Shown here piece after piece: positions 5,941 to 13,469 of a stretch of DNA of 13,488 bases. Each line of letters opens with the position of its first letter. Positions within the stretch are counted from its first letter, which is position 1. The notes under the pieces are model-generated. The model saw only the letters and a list, made by a program, of their open reading frames with translations, ran no database searches and was not told the origin of the DNA. A program made the position numbers and the translations under genes. The DNA comes from VGWG01 sp964580075 (GTDB lineage Bacteria > Verrucomicrobiota > Kiritimatiellia > RFP12 > JAAYNR01): the NCBI GenBank assembly GCA_964580075.1, contig CAZOJL010000096.1:1-13488 (forward strand), in the 5' to 3' direction.

Positions 5941-7500
5941 TCAATGCGGCTGCTTGTCTGGATCTGCGTGCTGCAGGATGTGATCAATGTCCGCACCAAC
6001 CTGGGGGCAGGGAGAGTCTGCTTTGCGTTTGAATCCGCCGAGGTTGGCCAGTCCGATGGGAGATTCCTTGCCGCACGGGTTAACGAAACCCGGATCCGCC
6101 GCCTCCGGGGCTGTTCCATCCGGATTCTTCCTCTTTGGGGTATAATAGTAGTCACCCACACTCGCCACTGTGGACTTATTTGTGGAGAAACTGCCTTGCG
6201 TGGCTACGAGCAGGTTGCTTCGCATCTCCGCCCCCCATACCGGATAGGTTGATTTCATGCCATCGCCGAGATAGAAGGTGTTGTTTTCAAAGGCGAGCCC
6301 TTTGGTGTTGTTGTGACTGCCGAACGGCTTCTCGTTGACACTCACATTATGGCGGATGACGCACTCCTGATTTGGTCCCCAACTCAAGATGAATCCACCG
6401 GCATTGTCATGACTGTAGTTGTACTGCATGATGGTGCCTTTCGACCACATATCCACATCGAATCCGCCTGCGTCGCTATTTTGGAAATGCGCATAGGCTT
6501 CATTGTACTGAAACACGCAATCGATGTTCTTGTTGGCGCCCCAGATTGACGCCGAGACCCCCGTGGGCTTGGCGTTCCCGGAATAGCCGCAGTGATGCAC
6601 CACGTTATATTCGACAAGACCCTTGTAGGCCATCCGCATGATGATGCCGTCTCCAGAGGCGTAAGCGATCCGGTTCTTCCTGATCCGCAGGTTGGTAATG
6701 CAATCCGAGCTGTCTTCCAGGTTGTGCATGCCCTTTATCTTTGGAGGCATTGGTTTTTTCCACCCCCCTGTCGTGATGCCGCTGCGACCGGCGTACTCGA
6801 TCCGGTTGCCTTCAACAAGAATGTCGTCCCACAGCGTTCCGTTTCCGGTGCCTAAATGAATGCCGCCCAGGTTCTTGTCGCCAGACCCGGCCGTGGTATT
6901 GCTGTCGTCGCTGGTGATGTGGTGCACGTAGCAATCGCGGATGTAGATGTGGCTGTGCTTCTCGCCGCTGTTGTCCCGAACCAGAATGCCATAACTCTTG
7001 GTTTTCGTCCCAAAGGCATTGGTGATTTCCAGGTTACCGACTTCGATCTGCCCGGCATCCTCAATCTGCAGCACTCCTATGTTGTCGCTGAGCCCATTGC
7101 CATCCAGAATCGGCAAAGCCCCTTCGCCAAAGGCATCCACGATCACCGGTCGTCCCGGCTCCCCGCCCCCCTTGATCAGGAGTTGGCCGGTAAATCGTTT
7201 ACCCCGCTCCAGCAGCACGCGGTCTCCCGGGCCATAGGTTCTGCCGGACGCGGAAAGGAACTGTTCCTGGGTGGAGATCCGATAGTCCTCGGCGTGAATG
7301 GGGTTCACAAGTATCAGCAGGATCGCCAGCGCATAAGAGGCGCTTGCAAAACCTCCGGTTTGTGCAAGCGAAGGGTTCAGGGTTCGGGGTTCAGGAGGCA
7401 TCTCCGGCCTGGGCCTGAACCCTGACATCCTGAACCCTGATTCCAGGCCCTTCCAAGGGTTTTGCAAGAGCCTCTCCAGGTAATGTTTTTTCACTTGCAT
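5941..7500 (-). CDS. Secreted right-handed parallel beta-helix protein
   Basis: The 519-residue product is rich in short repeating turns with Asn and Gly, such as ILVEGNRIEYAGRSGI, LRIRKNRIAYASGDGI, GLVEYNVVHHCGYSG and GLAFENNTFYLGDG. These form the coils of a parallel beta-helix like those of pectate lyases and related polysaccharide-active enzymes. The end (AADPGFVNPCG, GGFKRKADSPCPQVGADI) is the usual C-terminal cap motif of this group. The ATG at 7498-7500 has GGAG eight bases upstream and overlaps the end of the sulfatase remnant by 10 bp (ATGCAAGTGA), suggesting translational coupling. The hydrophobic segment YALAILLILV, ending NPIHA before EDY, is a signal peptide core, but it sits at residues 56-70, far from the start. 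A palindromic DNA element encodes residues 11-53 or so and has split the signal peptide. Export may be impaired or may use an internal start. The specific enzyme activity and substrate are unknown. Confidence 0.85.
   Translation of the reverse strand: MQVKKHYLERLLQNPWKGLESGFRMSGFRPRPEMPPEPRTLNPSLAQTGGFASASYALAILLILVNPIHAEDYRISTQEQFLSASGRTYGPGDRVLLERGKRFTGQLLIKGGGEPGRPVIVDAFGEGALPILDGNGLSDNIGVLQIEDAGQIEVGNLEITNAFGTKTKSYGILVRDNSGEKHSHIYIRDCYVHHITSDDSNTTAGSGDKNLGGIHLGTGNGTLWDDILVEGNRIEYAGRSGITTGGWKKPMPPKIKGMHNLEDSSDCITNLRIRKNRIAYASGDGIIMRMAYKGLVEYNVVHHCGYSGNAKPTGVSASIWGANKNIDCVFQYNEAYAHFQNSDAGGFDVDMWSKGTIMQYNYSHDNAGGFILSWGPNQECVIRHNVSVNEKPFGSHNNTKGLAFENNTFYLGDGMKSTYPVWGAEMRSNLLVATQGSFSTNKSTVASVGDYYYTPKRKNPDGTAPEAADPGFVNPCGKESPIGLANLGGFKRKADSPCPQVGADIDHILQHADPDKQPH
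7336..7475. repeat. Palindromic MITE/REP-like element inside the signal peptide region
   Basis: The ends are inverted repeats of 18 bp with one mismatch: AGAGGCGCTTGCAAAACC at 7336-7353 against GGTTTTGCAAGAGCCTCT at 7458-7475. The left end is itself a near-perfect hairpin (7341-7370). Inside, GGTTCAGGGTTCGGGGTTCAGG (left half) is largely complementary to two CCTGAACCCTGA motifs (right half), so the whole element can fold on itself. It has no coding signals of its own, but the beta-helix frame reads through it without a stop. No clear target duplication is seen. Confidence 0.7.
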
Positions 7501-7765
7501 CGCGTAGTCTCCAGAATTTCCACTCCTGTATTGTAGTCCAATTGCTGCGGTTCACCGGACTCAATCATCCGCTGCCGGGTCATCCCGGAGCAGGGCCATG
7601 CCGCAGGGCCGGCATCGGTCTGCCACGGACGGCGTTCCCAGTAGTAGCCACGGAACGGATCGCGGGTGCGGTTCATCCAATCCAGCAGCTTGTCGTGCAA
7701 CCCAGATCGCGAACGCCCAGGTCATCCACCAGCACGATAATGACGTTTGGCCTTTCTGTTCTCAC
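7491..7765 (-). pseudogene. Sulfatase remnant (internal deletion and frameshift)
   Basis: Two pieces of one arylsulfatase-type gene lie in different frames. From a GTG at 7763-7765, the sequence RPNVIIVLVDDLGVRDLGC matches the N-terminal core of sulfatases, including the paired Asp residues that bind the metal. That frame stops at 7673. A second frame (7491-7700) gives LHDKLLDWMNRTRDPFRGYYW followed by about 45 residues, a typical C-terminal tail of secreted sulfatases. In intact enzymes about 400 residues separate these parts, including the C/S-x-P-S-R site that matures to formylglycine. All of that is missing at a junction near 7700. The remnant cannot hydrolyse sulfate esters. It lies 50 bp after topA and overlaps the start of the beta-helix gene. 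Its former role was probably desulfation of a polysaccharide attacked by the neighbouring beta-helix proteins. Confidence 0.82.
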
Positions 7766-7815
7766 TTCACTTTCATCCCAATAGACGAACGAAGCTTCTT
7801 TGAATATGCCGCGCC

Positions 7816-10371
7816 TTACGCGTCGGCCGTCGGTTCGGTCGCGCGGGCGGCGGGGGACCTGACCGGTAATCCGAGTCGCTTGGCCGCCTCGGCAAACCCG
7901 GGAATCTGCTCGCCGTAGCGGCAGACCAACTTCTTGAGCGCCGCGCGCTGGCGCAACGACAGGACCCGTTTGAGACTGTATTGCTTGGTGAGGCTGTCAC
8001 AAAATGCGTGGTCGTCAAAGACCATTTTGCCGCGCTTGGTCGGCTCGCGCCAGACGGTCACCGATGCCATCATCTCCACCAACGGCCCGCTCTCATTGTC
8101 TTCCTCGACCACGACGTCGGCATCGGGGATGCCCAAATCGCTCTTGACCTGCCCAAAGTCTGGAAATTGCGCGGCGTTCCGTATGATGATCCGGGTGAGC
8201 GCCCCGAGCTGGTTCTCCGAGAGCTTTCGCCCGATGTGGGTTTGATCGTGCAGCGAATCAACAAAGCGTCTCTGGTCGTCGCTCAGTTCGATCCCCTGCA
8301 ACAAGGCAAATCGCTTGTCCGACTCCTCGTGCGACGGTGCGGCGTTATCCGACGCCACCAGACTCGCGAACCCCAGCCGTGTCAGTTCGGCTTCCGCGCC
8401 GGAAACCTGGTCGCGGTAACGCACCGCGATGCGCGCCAAGGCTTCCAACTGCTTGTCCGAGATCGGTTTCTCGCCCTCTTCGTCCTGCTTGCGAACCGAC
8501 ACCACGAACTGCTCGTCGCTGTATTTGCGCTTGCCCATCTTCACCTCTGGGCCCCACGCGGAAACCCCGGAGAGGAGGGCAAAAATGGCCTGGACCTGCT
8601 GCCGGTCGGCTGGCGGCTCTTTGGCATTCGCCATCCACCCACGAAACCGCGTGTAAAAGGAATCCAACATCTCCGTCCATTGGACCCCGCCGGATTCGAT
8701 CTGGTCAAGCGACTCCTCCATGGAAGCCGTGAATCCGACGTCAAACAGGTCGCTCAGCTTGGCAACAAGCAGGTCATTGACCTGCAGGCCGAGGTCGCTC
8801 GGAATGAGCATCCGTTTCTCACGGGAAACGTACGTGCGCGCATCCAGGGTCTCGATGATGGATGCGTAGGTGCTTGGACGTCCCACGCCATTGGCCTCGA
8901 GCGCCTTCACCAGCGCCGCCTCGGTAAAACGGGGCGGCGGTTTGGTCTCTTTGCGGTCACTGAGCCACTCGATGAGCGAGATCGGCTCGCCGATCTCGAG
9001 CGGCGGCAGCCGGTCGACCTCATCCGCCGTCGCGGCATCGTCGCCTTCCGCCTCGTGCGTCTTGCGGATGTCGAGTTCCATCACTTTCAGAAAACCGGGG
9101 AACTGAACTTCCGAGGCTGATGCCGTCAGTTCGTACCGGTGCGGCTGCTCGGGCGGCGGCTCCGACACCACCACGGCGGTGCGCTGCTCGATCCGTGCGG
9201 ATGCCATCTGGCTAGCGAGAAAGCGCCTCCAGATCAGGTCGTAAAGCCGGAGCGCGGGCGCGTCCAGAATTCCCCTGAGGCTCTGCGGCGTCCGGGTGAC
9301 GTCCGTCGGCCGAATCGCCTCATGCGCCTCCTGCGCGCCCGCCCGGCTCTTGAAGAGGTTGGGGGTATCGGGATAGAACGGTTCGCCGTATTCCGAACGG
9401 ATGAAGTCCCGCGCCGCCGCCTGCGCGTCGCGGGAAATCGCGACCGAGTCGGTGCGCATGTAGGTAATCAAGCCGACGGTCCCCTCGCCCTTCTCCAAAT
9501 CCACGCCTTCGTACAGCTTCTGCGCCAGGCCCATCGTCCGGCTCGGTGAGAAACTGCAAACGCTCGACGCCGCCTGTTGCAGCGTGCTGGTGGTGAACGG
9601 CGGCAGCGCCCGTCGCGTCAACGGTCGCGTGCGGATATCGCCCACCCGCAACCGTCGCCCTTCGAGATCGGCCAACGCCGCTGATGCCGCCGCCTCGCTG
9701 CGGATATCGGCCTTCTCGCCGTCGATCCTGGCCAGCTTGATCACAAACGGGTCTGCGACGGCGGTCTCTTTGCGCACCCGCGCCGCCAGGATCCAGTAAG
9801 ATTCGGATACAAACGCCCGAATCGCGCGCTCCCGTTCGGACACGAGGCGGAGCGCCACCGATTGCACCCGCCCTGCACTGAGACCCTTTCGGACCTGACG
9901 CCAGAGTAACGGGCTCACCATGTATCCGACGATCCGGTCCAGGACCCGCCGCGCCTGCTGCGCATCGACCCGGTTCATGTTGATCGTCCCCGGATTCTCG
10001 ATCGCCGCGCGCACCGCACGCGGCGTAATCTCATTGTATTGGACGCGGTAGAACGGCTTGTCCTTGGCGCTCGCCGCCAGGACTTCCTGCAGGTGCCAGG
10101 CGATCGCCTCCCCCTCCCGATCCGGATCGGGCGCCAGATAGATCGCGTCGCATTCCTTAACTGCTTTGCGCAGTTCGCTGACCACCTTGGCTTTGTTCTT
10201 GGACAGCACGTATTTCGGGGCGAAGCCATGCTCGATATCGACGCCGATCGTCCGATCCGGCAGATCGCGGATGTGGCCTACAGACGATTTCACGTCGAAT
10301 CCGGAACCCAGAATTTTGCCGATCGTCTTCGCCTTGGTCGGCGATTCCACAATGATCAAATGCTTGGCCAT
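7816..10371 (-). CDS. topA: DNA topoisomerase I
   Basis: The type IA topoisomerase relaxes negative supercoils through a covalent 5'-phosphotyrosine intermediate. The 851-residue protein starts at the ATG encoding MAKHLIIVESPTKAKTIG; a longer frame reaches 10422 but would overlap dprA. The TOPRIM domain is at about residues 3-115, with Glu9 and the acidic motif D82-x-D84-x-E86 (APDPDREGEAIAWHL). The catalytic tyrosine is Tyr304 in GLITYMRTDSVAIS. The strand-gate and cap regions run to about residue 600, including VGRPSTYASIIETL (497-509). The C-terminus is unusual: there are no CxxC zinc ribbons (only four Cys in the protein, at 74, 272, 791 and 817). Instead there are three similar repeats at about 617-668, 696-748 and 784-835. 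The gene is the last of an operon with dprA, 22 bp upstream; AAAGGA within that gap is the likely ribosome binding site. Confidence 0.97.
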   Translation of the reverse strand: MAKHLIIVESPTKAKTIGKILGSGFDVKSSVGHIRDLPDRTIGVDIEHGFAPKYVLSKNKAKVVSELRKAVKECDAIYLAPDPDREGEAIAWHLQEVLAASAKDKPFYRVQYNEITPRAVRAAIENPGTINMNRVDAQQARRVLDRIVGYMVSPLLWRQVRKGLSAGRVQSVALRLVSERERAIRAFVSESYWILAARVRKETAVADPFVIKLARIDGEKADIRSEAAASAALADLEGRRLRVGDIRTRPLTRRALPPFTTSTLQQAASSVCSFSPSRTMGLAQKLYEGVDLEKGEGTVGLITYMRTDSVAISRDAQAAARDFIRSEYGEPFYPDTPNLFKSRAGAQEAHEAIRPTDVTRTPQSLRGILDAPALRLYDLIWRRFLASQMASARIEQRTAVVVSEPPPEQPHRYELTASASEVQFPGFLKVMELDIRKTHEAEGDDAATADEVDRLPPLEIGEPISLIEWLSDRKETKPPPRFTEAALVKALEANGVGRPSTYASIIETLDARTYVSREKRMLIPSDLGLQVNDLLVAKLSDLFDVGFTASMEESLDQIESGGVQWTEMLDSFYTRFRGWMANAKEPPADRQQVQAIFALLSGVSAWGPEVKMGKRKYSDEQFVVSVRKQDEEGEKPISDKQLEALARIAVRYRDQVSGAEAELTRLGFASLVASDNAAPSHEESDKRFALLQGIELSDDQRRFVDSLHDQTHIGRKLSENQLGALTRIIIRNAAQFPDFGQVKSDLGIPDADVVVEEDNESGPLVEMMASVTVWREPTKRGKMVFDDHAFCDSLTKQYSLKRVLSLRQRAALKKLVCRYGEQIPGFAEAAKRLGLPVRSPAARATEPTADA

Positions 10372-10393
10372 GTCTCTGACTATCCTTTCTCTC

Positions 10394-11551
10394 TCACCGT
10401 TCGCGCGCCTGTTCCCGTTCAATCCGTTTCACCATGCCGCCGGGCAGCAGGTGCAGCATCCGTCGCAATTGCAGCCCCACCAACAGGGCGTTCACCCGAC
10501 CGGCGGCCAACCCGCTCGACCGTATCAAGAAATCAACATGCCGCTCTTCATCAAGCAGGCCCATCACGCGGCGCTCGTCTTCCGTCAGCACCGGCTGCGG
10601 GGCCCGCGCTTCGGCCGCAGGCGCCTCGGACGGCGGGTGCGCCGCGTTCAATGCGTTCCGCCGCATGGGACGGGGCAACAGCTCCTGCAGCTCATCAGCC
10701 ACGTCATCGGCACACGTCACCAGCCGCGCGCCTTCGCGCAACAGCCGGTTGCATCCCGCCGCATGGGCTGAATCGACCCGCCCGGGCACAGCCATCACCG
10801 TCCGGTTCTGGTCGAGCGCCTGCCCGACCGTAATCATCGTGCCGCTGTTGAGCGGCGCCTCGACCACCACCACACCCCGGCTCAACCCGCTGACGATGCG
10901 GTTGCGCATCGGAAACGTCTGCCGGTCGGGCTGGCGCCCGAACGGATACTCGCTCACCAGCGCGCCGCCCGCCGCGGCCAGCTCACGCGCCAGCCCCTCG
11001 TTCTCCTTGGGGAAGATACAGTCGAGCGCCCCGCCGAGCACCGCCACCGTCACCCCTTTGGCCTGGAGTGCGCCGCGGTGCGCTTCGGTGTCGATCCCCC
11101 GGGCCAACCCGCTGACCACGACGTAACCCGCCGCAGCCAACTGAAAACCGAACCGCCGCGCCGTCTCTCGCCCGTAAACCGTCGCCTGGCGCGTGCCGAT
11201 CACCGCCACGCCGGTTCCCGACAGAGCCGCCGGGTCACCGGCCACGTACAGCACCAGCGACGGGTCCGCGATCTCCCTGAGCACCGCAGGATACGCCGCA
11301 TCGGCCCACGTGACAAGCTTAACATTCAGCCGCTCGGCGCGCGCCAGCTCATCGTCAAACCGCGTCGTGCGGAAGTCCCGGTAGAAACCGGCCGCGCGGT
11401 CAGGCCCAATTCCGTACACGCGCGAGAGGTCGCTTTCCGAGGCGTCAAAGATGGCGGCGACCGAACCGAACGCCTCTTGCATCCGCTTCACCGTCACCGC
11501 GCCGATCCCCGGCACCCGATTCAAGGCGATCAAAGCCTCCCGCTCGTTCAC
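10394..11551 (-). CDS. dprA: DNA-processing protein DprA (Smf)
   Basis: DprA binds incoming single-stranded DNA and loads RecA during natural transformation; it is also widespread in bacteria not known to be competent. The 385-residue protein has two N-terminal helix-hairpin-helix-like motifs (VPGIGAVTVKRM at 13-24 and VYGIGPDRAAGF at 45-56). A Rossmann-fold DNA-binding core spans about 115-290, with VAVIGTRQATVYG, VVSGLARGIDTEAHRGAL, FPMRNRIVSGLSRGVVVVEA and SGTMITVGQALDQNR. After a Pro/Ala-rich linker (about 292-320) comes a C-terminal winged-helix domain (322-375), a common but not universal part of DprA. The start is GTG at 11549-11551 with GGGGGAGG at 11556-11563, directly after the aspS stop. 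It sits 13 bp after aspS and 22 bp before topA, so the three genes are probably one transcript. Confidence 0.96.
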   Translation of the reverse strand: MNEREALIALNRVPGIGAVTVKRMQEAFGSVAAIFDASESDLSRVYGIGPDRAAGFYRDFRTTRFDDELARAERLNVKLVTWADAAYPAVLREIADPSLVLYVAGDPAALSGTGVAVIGTRQATVYGRETARRFGFQLAAAGYVVVSGLARGIDTEAHRGALQAKGVTVAVLGGALDCIFPKENEGLARELAAAGGALVSEYPFGRQPDRQTFPMRNRIVSGLSRGVVVVEAPLNSGTMITVGQALDQNRTVMAVPGRVDSAHAAGCNRLLREGARLVTCADDVADELQELLPRPMRRNALNAAHPPSEAPAAEARAPQPVLTEDERRVMGLLDEERHVDFLIRSSGLAAGRVNALLVGLQLRRMLHLLPGGMVKRIEREQARER

Positions 11552-11555
11552 GCCA

Positions 11556-11563
11556 CCTCCCCC
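11556..11563 (-). promoter_or_regulatory. dprA ribosome binding site
   Basis: GGGGGAGG ends four bases before the GTG at 11549-11551. It supports a GTG start, as no ATG is suitably placed. Confidence 0.6.
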
Positions 11564-11564
11564 G

Positions 11565-13346
11565 TCACGTCGCCAGCGGCTTATTGCCGCGAAGCTGGAT
11601 GTGCAGCTCGCGGAGTTGCTTCTCCGTCACATCCGACGGCGCGTCCATCATCAGATCCTGCGCCCGCTGGTTCATCGGGAAGGCGATCACCTCGCGGATG
11701 TTGTCCGCGCCCGCCAGCAGCATCACCATGCGGTCAACACCGGGGGCGATCCCGCCGTGGGGCGGCGCGCCGTATTTGAACGCGTTGAGCAGACACGAGA
11801 ACTTGCTCTCCACGACTTCGGGGCCGTAGCCCGCGAGCGCGAAGGCCTTGTACATGATGTCGGGACGGTGGTTGCGGATCGCCCCGCTGGAAAGCTCGAT
11901 GCCGTTGCACACCACATCGTACTGGTACGCCAGGATGTCGAGCGGATCTTGCGTCTCCAACGCCTCCATCCCGCCCTGCGGCATCGAAAACGGGTTATGG
12001 GAAAAGGCCGTCGCGCCCGTCTCGGGGTCTTTCTCAAACATCGGAAAATCGACGATCCAGCAAAACATGAAGACGTTCAGATCAATCAGCCCCAGATCGC
12101 GTCCGAGCTTCGCCCGGATATCCCCTCCGATTTTCGCGGCTTTTCCCGGCTCGTCACAGACAAAGAACGTCACGTCGCCGTCCGCCATGCCTCCCGCCGT
12201 CGCCAGCGCTTCCAACTCTGCGGGCGTGAGGAACTTCTGGATCGGCCCCTTGATCGTGGCGCCATCCCAGATCAAATAGGCCAATCCCTTGGATCCGATA
12301 CCCTTCGCGTATTCGAGCAGCTTGTCAAAAAAGCTGCGGGGCTTGTCCTTGATCCCTTTGACCGGGATCGCCCGGACAGCCGCTCCCCCCTTCACCGCCG
12401 CCGAAAAGGCGTTGAACCCCGAATCTTTGAAGATCGCCGAGACATCTACCATTTCGATCGGGATGCGCAGGTCCGGTTTGTCACTGCCGTATTTGAGCAT
12501 CGCCTCGCGATACGGAATACGCCGCCACGGCGTAGCATCCACCTGCTTTTTGGAAAACGTGGTGAAGGTGCTGTGGAGGACGTCTTCAACCACCGCGAAA
12601 ACATCATCTTGTGTGACATACGACATTTCCAGGTCGAGCTGGTAGAATTCGCCGGGCGAACGGTCGGCCCGCGCGTCCTCGTCGCGGAAACACGGCGCAA
12701 TTTGAAAATAACGGTCGAACCCGGCAACCATGAAAAGCTGCTTGAAGAGCTGGGGCGCCTGCGGCAAGGCGTAGAACTTGCCGGCGTGGACTCGGCTCGG
12801 AACCAGATAATCACGCGCCCCCTCGGGCGAACTGCAGGTGAGGATCGGCGTCTGGTACTCGTTGAACCCTTTTTCCGTCATCACGCGCCGCAGGTGCGCG
12901 ATCACGCGCGACCGCAGGACGATGTTGGCATGGAGCGACTCCCGGCGCAGGTCGAGGAAGCGGTACTTCAGCCTCAACTCCTCGGCGCAGTCTTCATCTC
13001 CGGCCAGATAGATGGGGGTCTGCTCGGCCGCCGATTCGACGGTGCAGGCATCGGCCACCACTTCGACCGTGCCGGTCGGCAGATCGGGGTTGACGGTCTC
13101 CGGCTCGCGCAACGTCACGACACCCTCGACCGTGACAACGCTCTCCAGGCGAAGCCGGGTCATCTCCTCAAAAAAAGACCGGCTAGGATGCACCACGATC
13201 TGCGTCAGGCCATAATGGTCGCGCAGGTCGATGAACAGGATCCCGCCATGATCGCGCTTCCGATAAACCCATCCGGAAAGCCTGACCGTCTGCCCCGCAT
13301 GCGTCTCACGCAATTCGTTACATGTGTGTGATCGATAGATGTGCAT
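11565..13346 (-). CDS. aspS: Aspartyl-tRNA synthetase
   Basis: This class II synthetase charges tRNA-Asp with aspartate in the cytoplasm. The 593-residue product has the usual bacterial length and order. The OB-fold anticodon-binding domain (about 1-105) contains VRLSGWVYRKRDHGGILFIDLRD. The catalytic core has CSSPEGARDYLVPSR (171-185), motif 2 at RYFQIAPCFRDEDARADR (212-229) and QLDLEMSYV, and motif 3 GIAPGVDRMVMLL near the end. The bacterial GAD insertion lies between motifs 2 and 3. The start is the ATG encoding MHIYRSHTCNELRETHAGQT; the frame is open further upstream, but that part does not resemble the family and would include the promoter. AGGGGA lies about ten bases upstream. His33 in RDHGG matches the residue seen in non-discriminating AspRS enzymes that also charge tRNA-Asn, which makes dual use possible. 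It is the first gene of the operon with dprA and topA. Confidence 0.97.
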   Translation of the reverse strand: MHIYRSHTCNELRETHAGQTVRLSGWVYRKRDHGGILFIDLRDHYGLTQIVVHPSRSFFEEMTRLRLESVVTVEGVVTLREPETVNPDLPTGTVEVVADACTVESAAEQTPIYLAGDEDCAEELRLKYRFLDLRRESLHANIVLRSRVIAHLRRVMTEKGFNEYQTPILTCSSPEGARDYLVPSRVHAGKFYALPQAPQLFKQLFMVAGFDRYFQIAPCFRDEDARADRSPGEFYQLDLEMSYVTQDDVFAVVEDVLHSTFTTFSKKQVDATPWRRIPYREAMLKYGSDKPDLRIPIEMVDVSAIFKDSGFNAFSAAVKGGAAVRAIPVKGIKDKPRSFFDKLLEYAKGIGSKGLAYLIWDGATIKGPIQKFLTPAELEALATAGGMADGDVTFFVCDEPGKAAKIGGDIRAKLGRDLGLIDLNVFMFCWIVDFPMFEKDPETGATAFSHNPFSMPQGGMEALETQDPLDILAYQYDVVCNGIELSSGAIRNHRPDIMYKAFALAGYGPEVVESKFSCLLNAFKYGAPPHGGIAPGVDRMVMLLAGADNIREVIAFPMNQRAQDLMMDAPSDVTEKQLRELHIQLRGNKPLAT

Positions 13347-13377
13347 AGTCGATGAGTCCCCTGAGAAAAAGGAGGGC

Positions 13378-13386
13378 ATTATAGCA
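13378..13386 (-). promoter_or_regulatory. Extended -10 promoter for aspS-dprA-topA
   Basis: On the minus strand the sequence reads TGCTATAAT, a perfect -10 hexamer (13378-13383) with the TGn extension. No good -35 box is seen 16-19 bp upstream, as is usual for extended -10 promoters. Transcription would start near 13371, giving a leader of about 25 bases that contains AGGGGA before the aspS ATG. Confidence 0.55.
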
Positions 13387-13443
13387 CGACGACGCCCGGA
13401 CGGACACTGAAAATGTGCGGGTGCGATTCTCCAAACCTCCTCA

Positions 13444-13469
13444 AAGCGGTGTCGCGCGGAATACCGCTT
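13444..13469. repeat. Palindrome upstream of aspS, possible dispersed intergenic repeat
   Basis: AAGCGGT (13444-13450) and ACCGCTT (13463-13469) form a 7-bp stem around a 12-nt loop, flanked by G/C runs (GCCCCCGCACTCC). There is no T-run after either arm, so it is not a standard terminator. It lies before the aspS promoter and looks like a dispersed repeat, which cannot be proven with one copy. The rest of 13387-13488 shows no gene. Confidence 0.35.

Noticed and set aside
7373..7440. GGGTTCAGG runs as telomere-like sequence
   Set aside because: The motif occurs only a few times, in both orientations inside a palindromic element, and is internal to a chromosome-like gene region.
7789..7800. 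GAAGCTTC palindrome after topA as a terminator
   Set aside because: The palindrome has no loop and no T-run, so it does not look like a rho-independent terminator.
7981..9120. 379-residue open frame on the plus strand opposite topA
   Set aside because: It is a shadow frame; the topA strand carries the conserved catalytic motifs.
11451..13331. 626-residue open frame on the plus strand opposite aspS
   Set aside because: It is a shadow of a GC-rich conserved gene. The aspS frame carries all synthetase motifs, and this one is low-complexity, rich in Arg and His.
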